A DNA stretch of 64,000 nucleotides from positions 682,001-746,000 of the forward strand of contig CAWEDV010000001.1 in the NCBI GenBank assembly GCA_963807975.1. Direction: 5' to 3'. Made by a program: the position numbers and the translations under genes. Positions 53,115-62,550 of this stretch are shown one piece after another; within the stretch, counting starts at the first letter, position 1; every line of letters starts with the position of its first letter. The notes beneath the pieces were generated by a model. It saw nothing but the letters and a program-made list of their open reading frames with translations. It searched no databases and was not told the DNA's origin. This stretch comes from JAACFF01 sp963807975 (GTDB lineage: Bacteria; Chloroflexota; Anaerolineae; Promineifilales; Promineifilaceae).

Positions 53115-53574
53115 TAATGTCCCTCAAGGCCACCGCCAGCTGCAAAGCACAGACTCGCACAAGAGTGCCAAAATTCTACACATAACATTTGGCAGAATAG
53201 ATTTTAGACGTCAGCAATTTTCAGTCTGGGGCGTTTCACGAACGGCCCCTACGCCACATGTGCCCTTCTTTCAATCAGCTCTAACATCACGGATACTACA
53301 CGAAAAAAGTCGATGATGTCGTTTATGTTTTTTTCCCGGAAACGACATCGATTTTGCGGGGGAAAAGGATGCGGCATGGTGGTGGTGGGTTGTAAAGGTA
53401 TAGGGGTATTATAGCTAGAACTTTTGTTCTGATCAAGGCCCAAAAAGTGGACCAGGAGGGCTTGGGCCGGTTTGTTGAAAATGGCTGGCTGGTGAATATT
53501 GCGCGACCTCAGAGGTCTCCCCCGACCTCTGAGGTCAGATTGCTGATTCGCGCCTGATAAGCAGGCGGTGAAGG
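53115..53574. other. Intergenic region with a remnant and a hairpin
   Basis: The 460-base gap between convergent genes contains a 33-base segment (53312-53344) nearly identical to 38754-38786 on the other strand, reading VDDVVYVFFPETT. It also has the hairpin GACCTCAGAGGTC / GACCTCTGAGGTC at 53505-53517 and 53524-53536, found again at 62520-62550. The rest shows nothing recognisable. Confidence 0.6.
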
Positions 53575-55044
53575 TCAGCTTATGTTGACGTTAAGGGTGT
53601 AAGTGCCGCCGGTATCACGACCTGAGATGATGAGAGTGATGCTGTCGGCATCGGCACGATCGATGGCCTGCGAAGTGCTGTAATCTTCTGTGGCAAAGAA
53701 GGGGAAAGCTGCGCGGGTGAAACGGCCATCTTTCTCCCAAACCAGATAGAAGGAGAAGTCGCCTGCAGCTGCCCCATCGACGGAGAGATTAAGAGTACGG
53801 CCGTCGGCATCTGCCAGAAGCGCAAAGCGATAATAGTCCGATCCCAGCTGCGAAACAGTGGTAGTATCCGTATAGGTATCACCCAATCCCAAGGGGACCT
53901 CAAGTCTGACCAGGTCTGGCTCGATGACATTATCATCCGCATCAAGAATATCACCATACAGCGCGCCGGAAGGACCGGTCTTCCACGCTTTGATCGCTCG
54001 TTCTCGGGCAAATAGAGCGAAGAAATGGGGCAATAGGCGGTAGACGTTATTGGGCGCCCATTCGTTTTCGATAGTCTGGGCCAAGACCAGTTCATCGTCA
54101 CCTGAAGCCAGGTAGTTCTGAAGATAGGGGACGATAGGATTGTCGGCGGCGCTGCTCTGCTGTCTTGATTGGAAGAAAATCCAGAAGGGAAGCGCGGAAT
54201 AAGAGAGATCGTACAAGCACTGATCGGGCGATTCAAACATGGTATGCAGCTTATAAGCGCTGCTGATGCGCTGCCAGACGAACACTTCGGCCCAGGATGC
54301 GGTCCCTTCGGAGAACCATTTGTAGGGCCAGGTGGGCAAATGGACGGTGCGATAACCATACGAATACTGCAGCTTATGAAATAGTTCGTGGGCCGATGTG
54401 GGTCGCCTGATGCCGGGGAGGTCAACCCAGGCCCAGGAGTTGAACTGGATCGGGCCATCGGGCGGGGAAGCGATACCATAGGCGGCGATATCATGGAAAT
54501 TGACTTCGATCTTCGTTTCACCCGCAGGGACATAGGGATCACGATCGAAGGTGTCATGGTATCGTGACCATGCTGTTTCCAAAAAATCGCCTGTTTCGGT
54601 CACAATGGAATCGTCGGCGATGTTGTCGTCCGAATTGGCGCTTTGATTGGTCCATTTCAAGATAAAATGGTCGATCTCTGCGCTGTTTTCAAAGTTGGGC
54701 GTGTCGGCATCAATATCGGCTTCGATGGCCGCTCTCTGCCGCGGCGACAGGAAGGGATTGCTTAATCCAGCATAGAATTGGTAATAAATTTCCTCGCCGC
54801 TTTCCTCGAAGGCCAGCCGCAAATTGCCGCGCCTGGGGGTTACCTCCCACGGGCGGGAGCGCAGTCTGCGGCGCAGCTGGGGGTCGAACAAGCGCCGGCT
54901 CAACCAACGCAGCTGGCGATAGGATTTGGGGATGTAGGGATCACTTTTGATTAGTTTCAACCACTGCGCCTGGTCAAGCACAGGCAGTTTGATCCGGAGT
55001 CCTTTTTCATGCAATGGTTTAATGTCATAGAAATCACCGTTCAT
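53575..55044 (-). CDS. Zinc metallopeptidase-like protein (HExxH)
   Basis: The 489-residue protein has HELFHKLQY (near residue 217), the zincin HExxH motif, followed about 25 residues later by WFSEGTASWAE, where Glu could be the third ligand as in gluzincins. The N-terminal 190 residues are alpha-rich and unassigned. After the catalytic part, a helical region and a C-terminal beta-sandwich (YYRFALLADADGRTLNLSVDG ... SGRDTGGTYTLNVN) resembling a pre-peptidase domain follow. No signal peptide is seen, which is odd for this type. A strong AAAGGAGG ribosome site precedes the ATG. The substrate is unknown. Confidence 0.8.
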   Translation of the reverse strand: MNGDFYDIKPLHEKGLRIKLPVLDQAQWLKLIKSDPYIPKSYRQLRWLSRRLFDPQLRRRLRSRPWEVTPRRGNLRLAFEESGEEIYYQFYAGLSNPFLSPRQRAAIEADIDADTPNFENSAEIDHFILKWTNQSANSDDNIADDSIVTETGDFLETAWSRYHDTFDRDPYVPAGETKIEVNFHDIAAYGIASPPDGPIQFNSWAWVDLPGIRRPTSAHELFHKLQYSYGYRTVHLPTWPYKWFSEGTASWAEVFVWQRISSAYKLHTMFESPDQCLYDLSYSALPFWIFFQSRQQSSAADNPIVPYLQNYLASGDDELVLAQTIENEWAPNNVYRLLPHFFALFARERAIKAWKTGPSGALYGDILDADDNVIEPDLVRLEVPLGLGDTYTDTTTVSQLGSDYYRFALLADADGRTLNLSVDGAAAGDFSFYLVWEKDGRFTRAAFPFFATEDYSTSQAIDRADADSITLIISGRDTGGTYTLNVNIS

Positions 55045-55622
55045 GGCAAACCTCCTTTGGATATGAATAAACGGCAGCCTTAGAAAAACTAAGGCAGTAG
55101 GGACGAACGACCAGTAATAGAATTTGCTGGGCCAAATCTATTTTTGCAGTCATACGGTTAGCTCCCAGAAAACGCTTGTGAAAGACAAACGGATACAAAA
55201 ATTGAACCGGCAACATCAGCTTTTGTTCGCTCAGACAGAATAGCCGTCAAGGCAAAGAATGGTCCCAAACAGTAGAACCGCTGCCAGATTAACAACTTGC
55301 TTATGCTCGATTATCAGGATGACGGCTCCGTTCCCCAACAAAAAGCCCCACTCCCGCCAGCATAATTTAACAATCTCAGTATAACCGAGCAGCTATCGCT
55401 TGGTCAATGGATCCTTTATCAACAGCTTTACAGGACAGCCGATAACGTAAATACAGATCCTCTACGCCCTGCCATAAACTATCGTCACCTCCAGATGTCA
55501 TCACTCCCCCTGGCAAATGTCATGATCGGTTGTTCTTGGCTGACGTGAACGGCCGTTTCGTTATAGAATAAGTAAGCTAGAAAATGTAACCTTGCTAATG
55601 ACGGACGATCGCGAGGAGAATC
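55045..55622. other. Intergenic region without a gene
   Basis: The 578-base gap between divergent genes has a hairpin GCCTTAG-AAAAA-CTAAGGC at 55077-55095, in the leader of the metallopeptidase gene. A copy of AACGGCCGTT is at 55548-55557. Frames across it are short and without homology I recognise. Confidence 0.5.
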
Positions 55623-56379
55623 ATGACCCCCGAAGAGCGTGCTCGCGAAACCATCGACGAGCTTTTGCAATCCGCCGACTGGACCGTGCAGGATCGCCAC
55701 ACCATGAACCTCTTCGACCCCTACTTCCCACGCGTCGCCGTCAGCGTGGATATAGCCACCGGCACCGATGTGCGCGCTATTGAGATCCTGCGTTTCGTGC
55801 GCCAGGTACGGTCACGCGGTTATTTCGAGCAGATGCGTGGCCGCGGCACACAAGTCATCAGCAGCGGCGAGCTGCAGGCGGTCACCGCCGATGCGCACTT
55901 CAAGACCCATTTCGTCTTCGTCGACGCCGTGAGCCTGACCGAAACAGAGAAGATTGATCCGCCCCTGGCCCAAGAACGCAAGCGCTCCGTGCCCTTCAAA
56001 CAGCTTATCGAAAGCGTGGCCTATGGCACCTGTGATTTAGACACCGGTTCGTCGCTGGCCAGCCGGTGGTCCAGAATGCAGCATAATTTGACCGCCGACG
56101 ACAAGCGATTGATTGCGGACCTAACGGGCGGAGGTACACTGCACGATATCATCCAACGTCTGCTTGCGGCGTTGGAAACTGCAGAATGCTCAGGAAAAAG
56201 CGTACAAAATATTCAGCGAAGAGCAGCGCAGGTGGCTAGACCGCATCACCAGATATATCGGCCTAAATTTGCATATGCGCAGCGATGATTTTGATGTGGA
56301 TGGTGAATTCTATAACTGCGGTGGTCGTTGGGGCGCGCGCGATGTTTTGGGTGAAGGGTGGCTGGAGTTGTGGTTGTGA
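55623..56379 (+). pseudogene. Collapsed type I restriction enzyme R subunit (HsdR) remnant
   Basis: The first 31 residues (TPEERARETIDELLQSADWT, VQDRHTMNLFD) match the N-terminus of HsdR. They join directly to a late part of the helicase region (SVDIATGTDVRAIEILRFVR, MRGRGTQVISSGELQAVT, KRSVPFKQLIESVA). About 500 or more residues of nuclease and motor domain are therefore missing. Near 56165 the frame changes by one base, after which EEQRRWLDRITRYIGLN and EFYNCGGRWGARDVLGE form the usual HsdR C-terminus, ending at 56379. No hsdM or hsdS gene is present. A GAGGAG ribosome site precedes the ATG. It is a deletion derivative, non-functional as an enzyme. Confidence 0.8.
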
Positions 56380-56398
56380 TGATTGCGGCGCTGATCGT

Positions 56399-57895
56399 GT
56401 TGAACGATTTGCCAAATCGTTGCTGTGCGATTTGGTAAATCGCACTACATGGAAGATGAGTCGATACTATTTAAGGACAGAGTTCGAACGGTCGTTGCTG
56501 CATTTTCGACCGGAGGGGGCGATTTTGTAGAACGATTTGGCAAATCGTTGCTGTGCGATTTGGAAAATCGCACTACATGGAAGTTGAGTCGATACTATTT
56601 AAGGATGGAGTGCGAATGGTCGTTGCTGCATTTTCAGCTGGCCGAGGCTACTTTGTAAAACGATTTGCTAAATCGTTGCTGTGCGATTTGGAAAATCGCA
56701 CTACATGGAAGATGAGTCGATACGGTTTTCAGACGGAGTACGAACGGTCATTGCCGCATTTTCAGCTGGCGGGGGCGACTTTGTAGAACGATTTGGCAGA
56801 TCGTTCCTGTGCGATTTGGAAAATCGCACTACATTAACGATGAGTCGATACGGTTTTCAGACGGAGTACATACGGTCTTTGCCGCATTTTCAGCTGGCGG
56901 GGGCGATTTTGTAGAACGATTTGGCAAATCGTTGCTGTGCGATTTGGAAAATCGCACTACATGGAAGTTGAGTCGATACGGTTTTCAGACGGAGTACGTA
57001 CGGTCTTTGCCGTATTTTTGGCTGGCGGGGGCGACTTTGTAGAACGATTTGGCAAATCGTTGCTGTGCGATTTGGAAAATCGCACTACATGGAAGTTGAG
57101 TCGATACGGTTTTCAGACGGAGTACGTACGGTCTTTGCCGTATTTTTGGCTGGCGGGGGCGACTTTGTAGAACGATTTGGCAAATCGTTGCTGTGCGATT
57201 TGGAAAATCGCACTACATGGAAGTTGAGTCGATACTATTTTGGGATGGAGTACGGACGGTCTTTGCCGTATTTTTGGCTGGCCGAGGTTACTTTGTAGAA
57301 GGATTTGGCAAATCGTTCCTGTGCGATTTGGAAAATCGCACTACATGGAAGTTGAGTCGATACAATTTTGGGATGGAGTACGGACGGTCTTTGCCGTATT
57401 TTTGGCTGGCCGAGTTGTTTTGTAGAACGATTTGGCAGATCGTACCTGTACGATTTGGAAAATCGCACTACATGGAAGATGAGTCGATACTATTTAAGGA
57501 CAGAGTTCGAACGGTCGTTGCTGCATTTTCGACCGGAGGGGGCGATTTTGTAGAACGATTTGGCAAATCGTTGCTGTGCGATTTGGAAAATCGCACTACA
57601 TGGAAGATGAGTCGATACTATTTTGGGATGGAGTACGGACGGTCTTTGCCGTATTTTTGGCTGGCGGGGGCGACTTTGTAGAAGGATTTGGCAGATCTTT
57701 GCTGTGCGATTTGGAAAATCGCACTACATGGAAGATGAGTCGATACTATTTTGGGATGGAGTACGGACGGTCTTTGCCGTATTTTTGGCTGGCCGAGGTT
57801 TCTTTGTAGAAGGATTTGGCAGATCTTTGCTGTGCGATTTGGAAAATCGCACTACATGGAAGAGAGCGATTTGGAAAATCGCACTACATGGGAGA
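56399..57895. repeat. Tandem array of 128-base units with two hairpins each
   Basis: About twelve units of 128 bases follow the hsdR remnant, with the landmark GTGCGATTTGG at 56425, 56553, 56681, 56809, 56937, 57065, 57193 and so on to 57832, plus a partial unit ending at 57895. Each has AACGATTTGGCAAATCGTT (hairpin 1) and GTGCGATTTGGAAAATCGC (hairpin 2), followed by a variable part (GAGTCGATAC, ACGGTC, TTTTTGGCTGGC). The unit length is not a multiple of three and open frames rotate, so it is not coding. The units differ by scattered changes, and a few share blocks in higher-order pattern (56425 and 57448). Confidence 0.9.
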
Positions 57896-57915
57896 AGCCG
57901 AATGAGGAGGAAGGC

Positions 57916-58092
57916 ATGATTTGCGCTAATTGTGGCCAGAAATTGCCAAAGAATGGCGTTTGTTATAACTGCCGGAAGAATGTGACGGATGCGAAGCATT
58001 ATGGGCAGGGACGGGGACGAAGCCAGCCTACATTAAGTTTGGGTTTGGTGGAAGTGGGAAGCGGATTGTGGATCACGGGCCGCGGCGGATAA
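57916..58092 (+). CDS. Small zinc-ribbon protein
   Basis: The 58-residue frame starts at an ATG with GAGGAGGA upstream and opens MICANCGQKLPKNGVCYNCR, two CxxC pairs 10 residues apart, typical of a zinc ribbon. The C-terminal 35 residues are unremarkable. It lies just after the 128-base array and is followed by an HTH-like gene. It may bind nucleic acid or be part of a larger lost protein. Confidence is limited by its size. Confidence 0.5.
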   Translation: MICANCGQKLPKNGVCYNCRKNVTDAKHYGQGRGRSQPTLSLGLVEVGSGLWITGRGG

Positions 58093-58127
58093 AGCAGGAC
58101 CAAATCAGGAGAGAGCAGAAGCTAACG

Positions 58128-58657
58128 ATGATGGCCGCGCACGCGGTGCTGCCAAAACGGTCGCTTACGGGATTGGCGCTTGCATGTCAACGGCGAGGGG
58201 TTAATAAGTTCCTGCTATCGGTATTCGGCGAGCCAATGTTGATTAGTGATGTGTTGAAACGAAGAGGATACAAGGGCGGTCAAATTGCCGTGCTCCAAGG
58301 CCAGGTTTCCAAGTTCCTGGCCCTATACCTGTCCGCTTTATATTGGTCTTGGAATCTAATTCTTAAGCCAAGGCAGATACTTGTTCTGGCCTACTTCTAC
58401 AGCTTCACCGGTGAAGCGCTGCGAAGCGAGGCGGAGCTTGCAGCGCAGCTTAAGATGCCACCACATTGTGTAGAACGGACCTCGACAAGGCGGAACAGAT
58501 GCTGGCCCAACCCCATAACAAGCGTTATATTGAGCGCACGATTTATGATACGGCAAGGAAAATGCTGGATAAGCCGCGCACACGGAGACAATCGAGGTCC
58601 CAAAGAAGAGAATCGGATTTTCCCGAAAACTCAAAGTTGGCGGGAATATGGAGGTGA
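58128..58657 (+). pseudogene. Helix-turn-helix-like protein, frameshifted
   Basis: Starting at ATG 58128 (AGGAGAGAG farther upstream), the frame reads a helical protein with LKPRQILVLAYFYSFTGE and LRSEAELAAQLKMPPHCVER, resembling sigma region-4 or similar HTH segments. At about 58483 a one-base shift is needed to continue DLDKAEQMLAQPHNKRYIERTIYDTARKML to the stop at 58657. Loss of one G (GGG to GG in ACGGACC) fits. It lies between the zinc-ribbon gene and the 58661 gene. The family is not recognised; the frame break may be an assembly error. Confidence 0.45.
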
Positions 58658-58660
58658 ACC

Positions 58661-59395
58661 ATGGAGCACATTTTTGAAGTAGGTAAAGAATATCGCAATC
58701 GTAACGGCCGTTACGAGGTCCTGGAAATTGGCGAGACAAAGATGCGTGTGCGCTATGAGGATGGGCAAGAGGTTAATCTGACGTTGGCCATTCAGGCGCA
58801 GATCTGGGCGGGGATTTTGCTGAATGAGAAGTCGGAAGAAGCGAAGCCGAAACGGCGCAAAGCGCCGAAGAAACGCGGACCGAAGAAGGCGGATGAGCGG
58901 GAGAAGTTGATTGCCGAGATACTGGAGACGGATGAGGCCATCTTTGAGATTTTGACGCGGTTGGTGATCCCGCCGGGGCAAATCGATCTATACAGTTTTT
59001 TCGTCAAGCATGCGGATGAATTCTTCTCGCAGCAGCAGATCGCGAATGAGGTGCGGGGATCGAATTTGGAGGGGCAGCGGGGCGTGTTCATGGCTTTTGG
59101 GCGGCGGATTGGGGCATCGCCGGATGAACGGGTGCGATCGTTGAAGCCATTAAACAGTTTGTTTTTTGAGCATAAAATTATTGAGGGTAAAACGTGTTTG
59201 CAGATACGGCCGCGGATTGTGGAGATTTTCAAGTCCTACACGCAGTTTTATGATTACCTGGTGAAAGACGGCCGTTGGCACGAAGAAATCTTTGGTTCGA
59301 AGGGATGGGAGAACAGCCAACGGGTTTATGAAAAGCAGATGCGGTATTTTGGGTTTTGGGAGCGGAAACAGTTAACTGGGAACAGGGGAGAATAA
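58661..59395 (+). CDS. Protein of unknown function with a partial copy downstream of the kinase
   Basis: The 244-residue protein starts with a strong GGAGGTG ribosome site. An N-terminal SH3-like strand set (YRNRNGRYEVLEIGETKMRVRYEDGQ) is followed by a basic linker (KPKRRKAPKKRGPKK), an alpha-helical middle (FVKHADEFFSQQQIANEVRGS, as in winged-helix proteins) and the C-terminal block DGRWHEEIFGSKGWENSQRV, YEKQMRYFGFWERK. That last block recurs at 62551-62665 in a truncated paralogue. The basic linker and helical part suggest nucleic-acid binding. It precedes the kinase gene by 43 bases and may be cotranscribed. I do not recognise the family. Confidence 0.6.
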   Translation: MEHIFEVGKEYRNRNGRYEVLEIGETKMRVRYEDGQEVNLTLAIQAQIWAGILLNEKSEEAKPKRRKAPKKRGPKKADEREKLIAEILETDEAIFEILTRLVIPPGQIDLYSFFVKHADEFFSQQQIANEVRGSNLEGQRGVFMAFGRRIGASPDERVRSLKPLNSLFFEHKIIEGKTCLQIRPRIVEIFKSYTQFYDYLVKDGRWHEEIFGSKGWENSQRVYEKQMRYFGFWERKQLTGNRGE

Positions 59396-59438
59396 CTAAT
59401 CGGTGAATGGTGCATGGTTAATGTAAGAGGGGAAATAT

Positions 59439-62400
59439 ATGCCAGATCGGATTGATCGTTACGAAATTCGAGGTGTTATTGGTAAGGGTGGTATGGCCGA
59501 GGTCTTTCGGGCATATGATCCACGCTTTAAGCGGGACGTGGCGATGAAGATGATTTCTCCTGAGTTCCTGCTGGAGTCCCAATTCCAGAAACGGTTCGAA
59601 CAGGAAGCGATGGTCATTGCCCGCCTACAGCATCCGGCTATCGTGCCTGTCTATGATTTCGGTGAGGATAACGGCCGGCCATTCCTGGTCATGCGTCTCA
59701 TGGAAGGCGGCTCGCTGCAGGATCGATTGGACGGCCATCCAATCCCGCTGCCGGAGACGGCACGGCTGATCAGGCGCCTGGCCCCCGCCCTAGACGCGGT
59801 GCACAGCAAAGGAATCGTGCACCGCGACCTAAAACCGGGCAATATCCTCTTCGACGAGTGGGATGAACCTTATTTGACTGATTTCGGCATCGTCAAGATC
59901 GTGGAAGAGACTGAGAGTTCGCTGACCAAGACGGGCGGGATCGTTGGTACGCCAGCTTATATGAGCCCAGAGCAGGTGCAGGGGGAGAAGCTGGACGGTC
60001 GTTCTGATATCTATGCCCTCGGTGTGATCTTGTATGAGTTGTTGACCGGTGTCCAGCCGTATCATGCTGGCACCGCCTTCTCCCTTGCCTTGAAGCATGT
60101 CAGCGAACCGGTTCCCGTCATCAGAGATGCCAACCCTGATTTACCTCCAAGCATCCAGGTCATTGTTAACCACAGCCTGGCCAAAGATAGAGAAGAACGG
60201 TATCCAACAGCGCGGGTCATGGCCGCCGAAGTGGACGCCCTGGCCCGAGCGGACGATCAAGATCAGGGCGCCGTGCCCGTCGTGGGCACGGGAATGGTGT
60301 CCGCTGCCGAAGCTATAGCAGTGGACGTTGCAGCCGCGACGCTGGTGGACACACCCGCCGACCCTCTGCCGGTGTTGAAGAAGGAGGCTGCCCAAACGAT
60401 CGAAAAGAAACGGGCCGTGCCGATCTGGGCCTGGATCGCGGGCGCGGTCGTTCTGCTGCTGCTAATTGGCGGAATCTACTGGACATCCGGCCGCGGCGGA
60501 GTGCCGAATCAGGGGCTGAGCGAAGCAGACGGGGGCACGCCCGTGCCCCAGATTGTTCCGGGCGCAGGCACAGAAACTTCAGCACCCGCAGCAGAAGAAA
60601 CGGAGCAAGTGGCAGAAACAGCACTGCCGCCCACGGAAACCCCAAGCCCGCCGCCCACGCTGCCTCCGACGACCACAGCCCCTGCTCTATATGCCCCCTA
60701 TGAGGGAACAGCGCTACCGGACACATCTTTGGCCGTGATCAGCCCGGAGAATACGGGCGGCATCGAGCAGTTGAGCAGGCTGGGCAAAGGCCGGATAACT
60801 GACGCCGCCTATTCGCCGGATGGAACCCTTATCGCTGTGGCCTCAGCCACCGGTATCTATCTATATGATTCACAATCGCTGCGGGAACAGGGTTTCTTCC
60901 CCGTCGAGGCGTTATTAAACAGCATCGCCTTCGCACCCGATGGAAAAAGTGTGGCGGCGGGATCGGCCGATGGGGCTATAAGGGTGTGGCAGGTCGATGA
61001 TGGGGTTTTGCGGCAAACATTGGAAGGACATAGCGGACTCGTGGGCAGTGTAGCCTTTGCGCCTGATGGATCACTGCTTGCTTCCGGATCGGATGATAAC
61101 AACGCGCGGCTGTGGCAGGTCGACAGCGGCGAATTAGTGCATACGCTGGCAGGGCACACCGGCGGGGTCAACAGCGTGACCTTTGCCGCCGGTGGCGACC
61201 TGCTCGCTACCGGATCGGACGACAACAGTATTCGCTTGTGGCGCGTCGACGACGGCGGCTTGGCCAACACCCTCGATGGGCATACGGATGAAGTGAACAG
61301 CGTTGCTGTTGACGCCGCTGGAGAAACGCTCGTATCGGCATCGAGTGACAACAGCGTGCGGCTCTGGCGCGTCAGTGATGGCGGGCTGCTCAACACCTTG
61401 GAAGGGCACAGATCTCGTGTATTTAGCGCAGCCCTTTCCCAGGATGGGCAAACGGTGGCCTCGGGCGGATCAAATGGAACGCTGATCAGTTGGCAAGCGG
61501 CGGACGGCGCTCTGCTCAACACCTTGGAAGGGCATACGGCGGCCGTTAACAGCGTGGCCTTCGCCCCGGACGGGCAGACATTGGCCTCGGTGACTGCCGA
61601 TTTGGTGCGCCTGTCCCAGATTTCAGACGGCGCCACGCAAGAGACCCTGCAGGGACACACCAGTTGGGTCAACGACATTGCCTTCGCCCCCGATGATCAG
61701 ATACTGGCCTCAGGGAATGGGAATCGACAGGTGCTGCTCTGGAGAATGGGAGACGGCGGATTGCTGAACATACTCAAAGGGCACAGCTCTCTGCTGCGCT
61801 CCGTGGCCTTCTCGCCGGACGGGCAAATCCTCGCCAGCGGAGGGGACGATTATGATATCCGCCTGTGGCGCGCGGAGGATGGTTCCTTGCTAAAAACGCT
61901 GGAAGGGCACAGCTCACCGATACTGGCCCTCGTTTTCTCCGCCGATGGCGAGCGAGTCGCTTCTGGAGCCAAAGATTCAGTGCGGGTCTGGCAAGTGGCA
62001 GATGGCGTTTTAGTCGACAGCTTCCCTGGGAACGATGAGACAGAGAGTATGGCCTTCGCGCCCGGTGGGGGGCGGCTGGCCACGGGCCTGGACGACGGGT
62101 CGTTACTGCTGCAAGAGATGGACGGCGGCGCTTTAGGGCACAGTTTGGAAGGGCATGAGAACAGGGTAAGCAGCGTCGCCTTCTCCCCTGATGGTGAAAC
62201 CTTGACCTCTGGATCATTGGATGCGCTGCAACTGTGGGAGGCATCCAGCGGTATCTTGCTGGACACATTTGAAGGGAGCACGATGGCCAAAAACGATCTC
62301 GCCTTCACACCTGATGGCCAAATCGCAGCCGCCGCTTCATCAAATCTAGTCCGCCTCTGGCGCGTAAGCGACGGCGCGCTCCTGTCCACTCTTCCTGGTC

Positions 62401-62507
62401 ATACGAGCACCGTCAACAGCGTAACCTTCAGTGCAAACGGCCAGCTCCTGGCCTCAGGTTCCCAAGACGGAACTGTCCGCCTATGGGGAGTGGCGAGTGA
62501 TAAGTAG
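59439..62507 (+). CDS. Ser/Thr protein kinase with membrane helix and WD40 propeller
   Basis: The 1022-residue protein has a PknB-type kinase domain: IGKGGMAEVFRAY at the Gly loop, Lys37 in VAMKMI, IVHRDLKPGNILFD with Asp130, DFGIVK and GTPAYMSPEQ. A membrane helix lies at residues 330-348 (WAWIAGAVVLLLLIGGIYW), then a Pro/Thr-rich stalk. From about 450 to the end there are around thirteen WD40 repeats (DGTLIAVASATGIYLYD, DGSLLASGSDDNNARLWQVD and so on) that should form outward propellers. It would sense an outside ligand and signal inside through phosphorylation. A GAGGGGAAA ribosome site precedes the ATG. All kinase motifs are intact, so it should be active. Confidence 0.93.
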   Translation: MPDRIDRYEIRGVIGKGGMAEVFRAYDPRFKRDVAMKMISPEFLLESQFQKRFEQEAMVIARLQHPAIVPVYDFGEDNGRPFLVMRLMEGGSLQDRLDGHPIPLPETARLIRRLAPALDAVHSKGIVHRDLKPGNILFDEWDEPYLTDFGIVKIVEETESSLTKTGGIVGTPAYMSPEQVQGEKLDGRSDIYALGVILYELLTGVQPYHAGTAFSLALKHVSEPVPVIRDANPDLPPSIQVIVNHSLAKDREERYPTARVMAAEVDALARADDQDQGAVPVVGTGMVSAAEAIAVDVAAATLVDTPADPLPVLKKEAAQTIEKKRAVPIWAWIAGAVVLLLLIGGIYWTSGRGGVPNQGLSEADGGTPVPQIVPGAGTETSAPAAEETEQVAETALPPTETPSPPPTLPPTTTAPALYAPYEGTALPDTSLAVISPENTGGIEQLSRLGKGRITDAAYSPDGTLIAVASATGIYLYDSQSLREQGFFPVEALLNSIAFAPDGKSVAAGSADGAIRVWQVDDGVLRQTLEGHSGLVGSVAFAPDGSLLASGSDDNNARLWQVDSGELVHTLAGHTGGVNSVTFAAGGDLLATGSDDNSIRLWRVDDGGLANTLDGHTDEVNSVAVDAAGETLVSASSDNSVRLWRVSDGGLLNTLEGHRSRVFSAALSQDGQTVASGGSNGTLISWQAADGALLNTLEGHTAAVNSVAFAPDGQTLASVTADLVRLSQISDGATQETLQGHTSWVNDIAFAPDDQILASGNGNRQVLLWRMGDGGLLNILKGHSSLLRSVAFSPDGQILASGGDDYDIRLWRAEDGSLLKTLEGHSSPILALVFSADGERVASGAKDSVRVWQVADGVLVDSFPGNDETESMAFAPGGGRLATGLDDGSLLLQEMDGGALGHSLEGHENRVSSVAFSPDGETLTSGSLDALQLWEASSGILLDTFEGSTMAKNDLAFTPDGQIAAAASSNLVRLWRVSDGALLSTLPGHTSTVNSVTFSANGQLLASGSQDGTVRLWGVASDK

Positions 62508-62519
62508 TGAGTTGCCCCA

Positions 62520-62550
62520 ACCTCAGAGGTCAAAGAAGACCTCTGAGGTC
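62520..62550. terminator. Hairpin after the kinase gene
   Basis: ACCTCAGAGGTC (62520-62531) and GACCTCTGAGGTC (62538-62550) pair around AAAGAA, 12 bases after the kinase stop. Each arm is itself a palindrome. The T tract is short. The same element occurs at 53505-53536. Confidence 0.6.

Noticed and set aside
56425..57809. A series of overlapping 77-codon open frames with MRFGKSHYMEDES-like starts
   Set aside because: They are the 128-base tandem unit read in rotating frames. The unit is not a multiple of three, and there are no ribosome sites.
56399..57895. CRISPR array
   Set aside because: Units are 128 bases and nearly identical throughout, without the short repeat/unique spacer alternation, and no cas genes are present.
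60857..61678. 273-codon minus frame inside the kinase WD40 region
   Set aside because: It is a shadow created by the repeated WD40 coding sequence; Ser/Pro-rich with no family.
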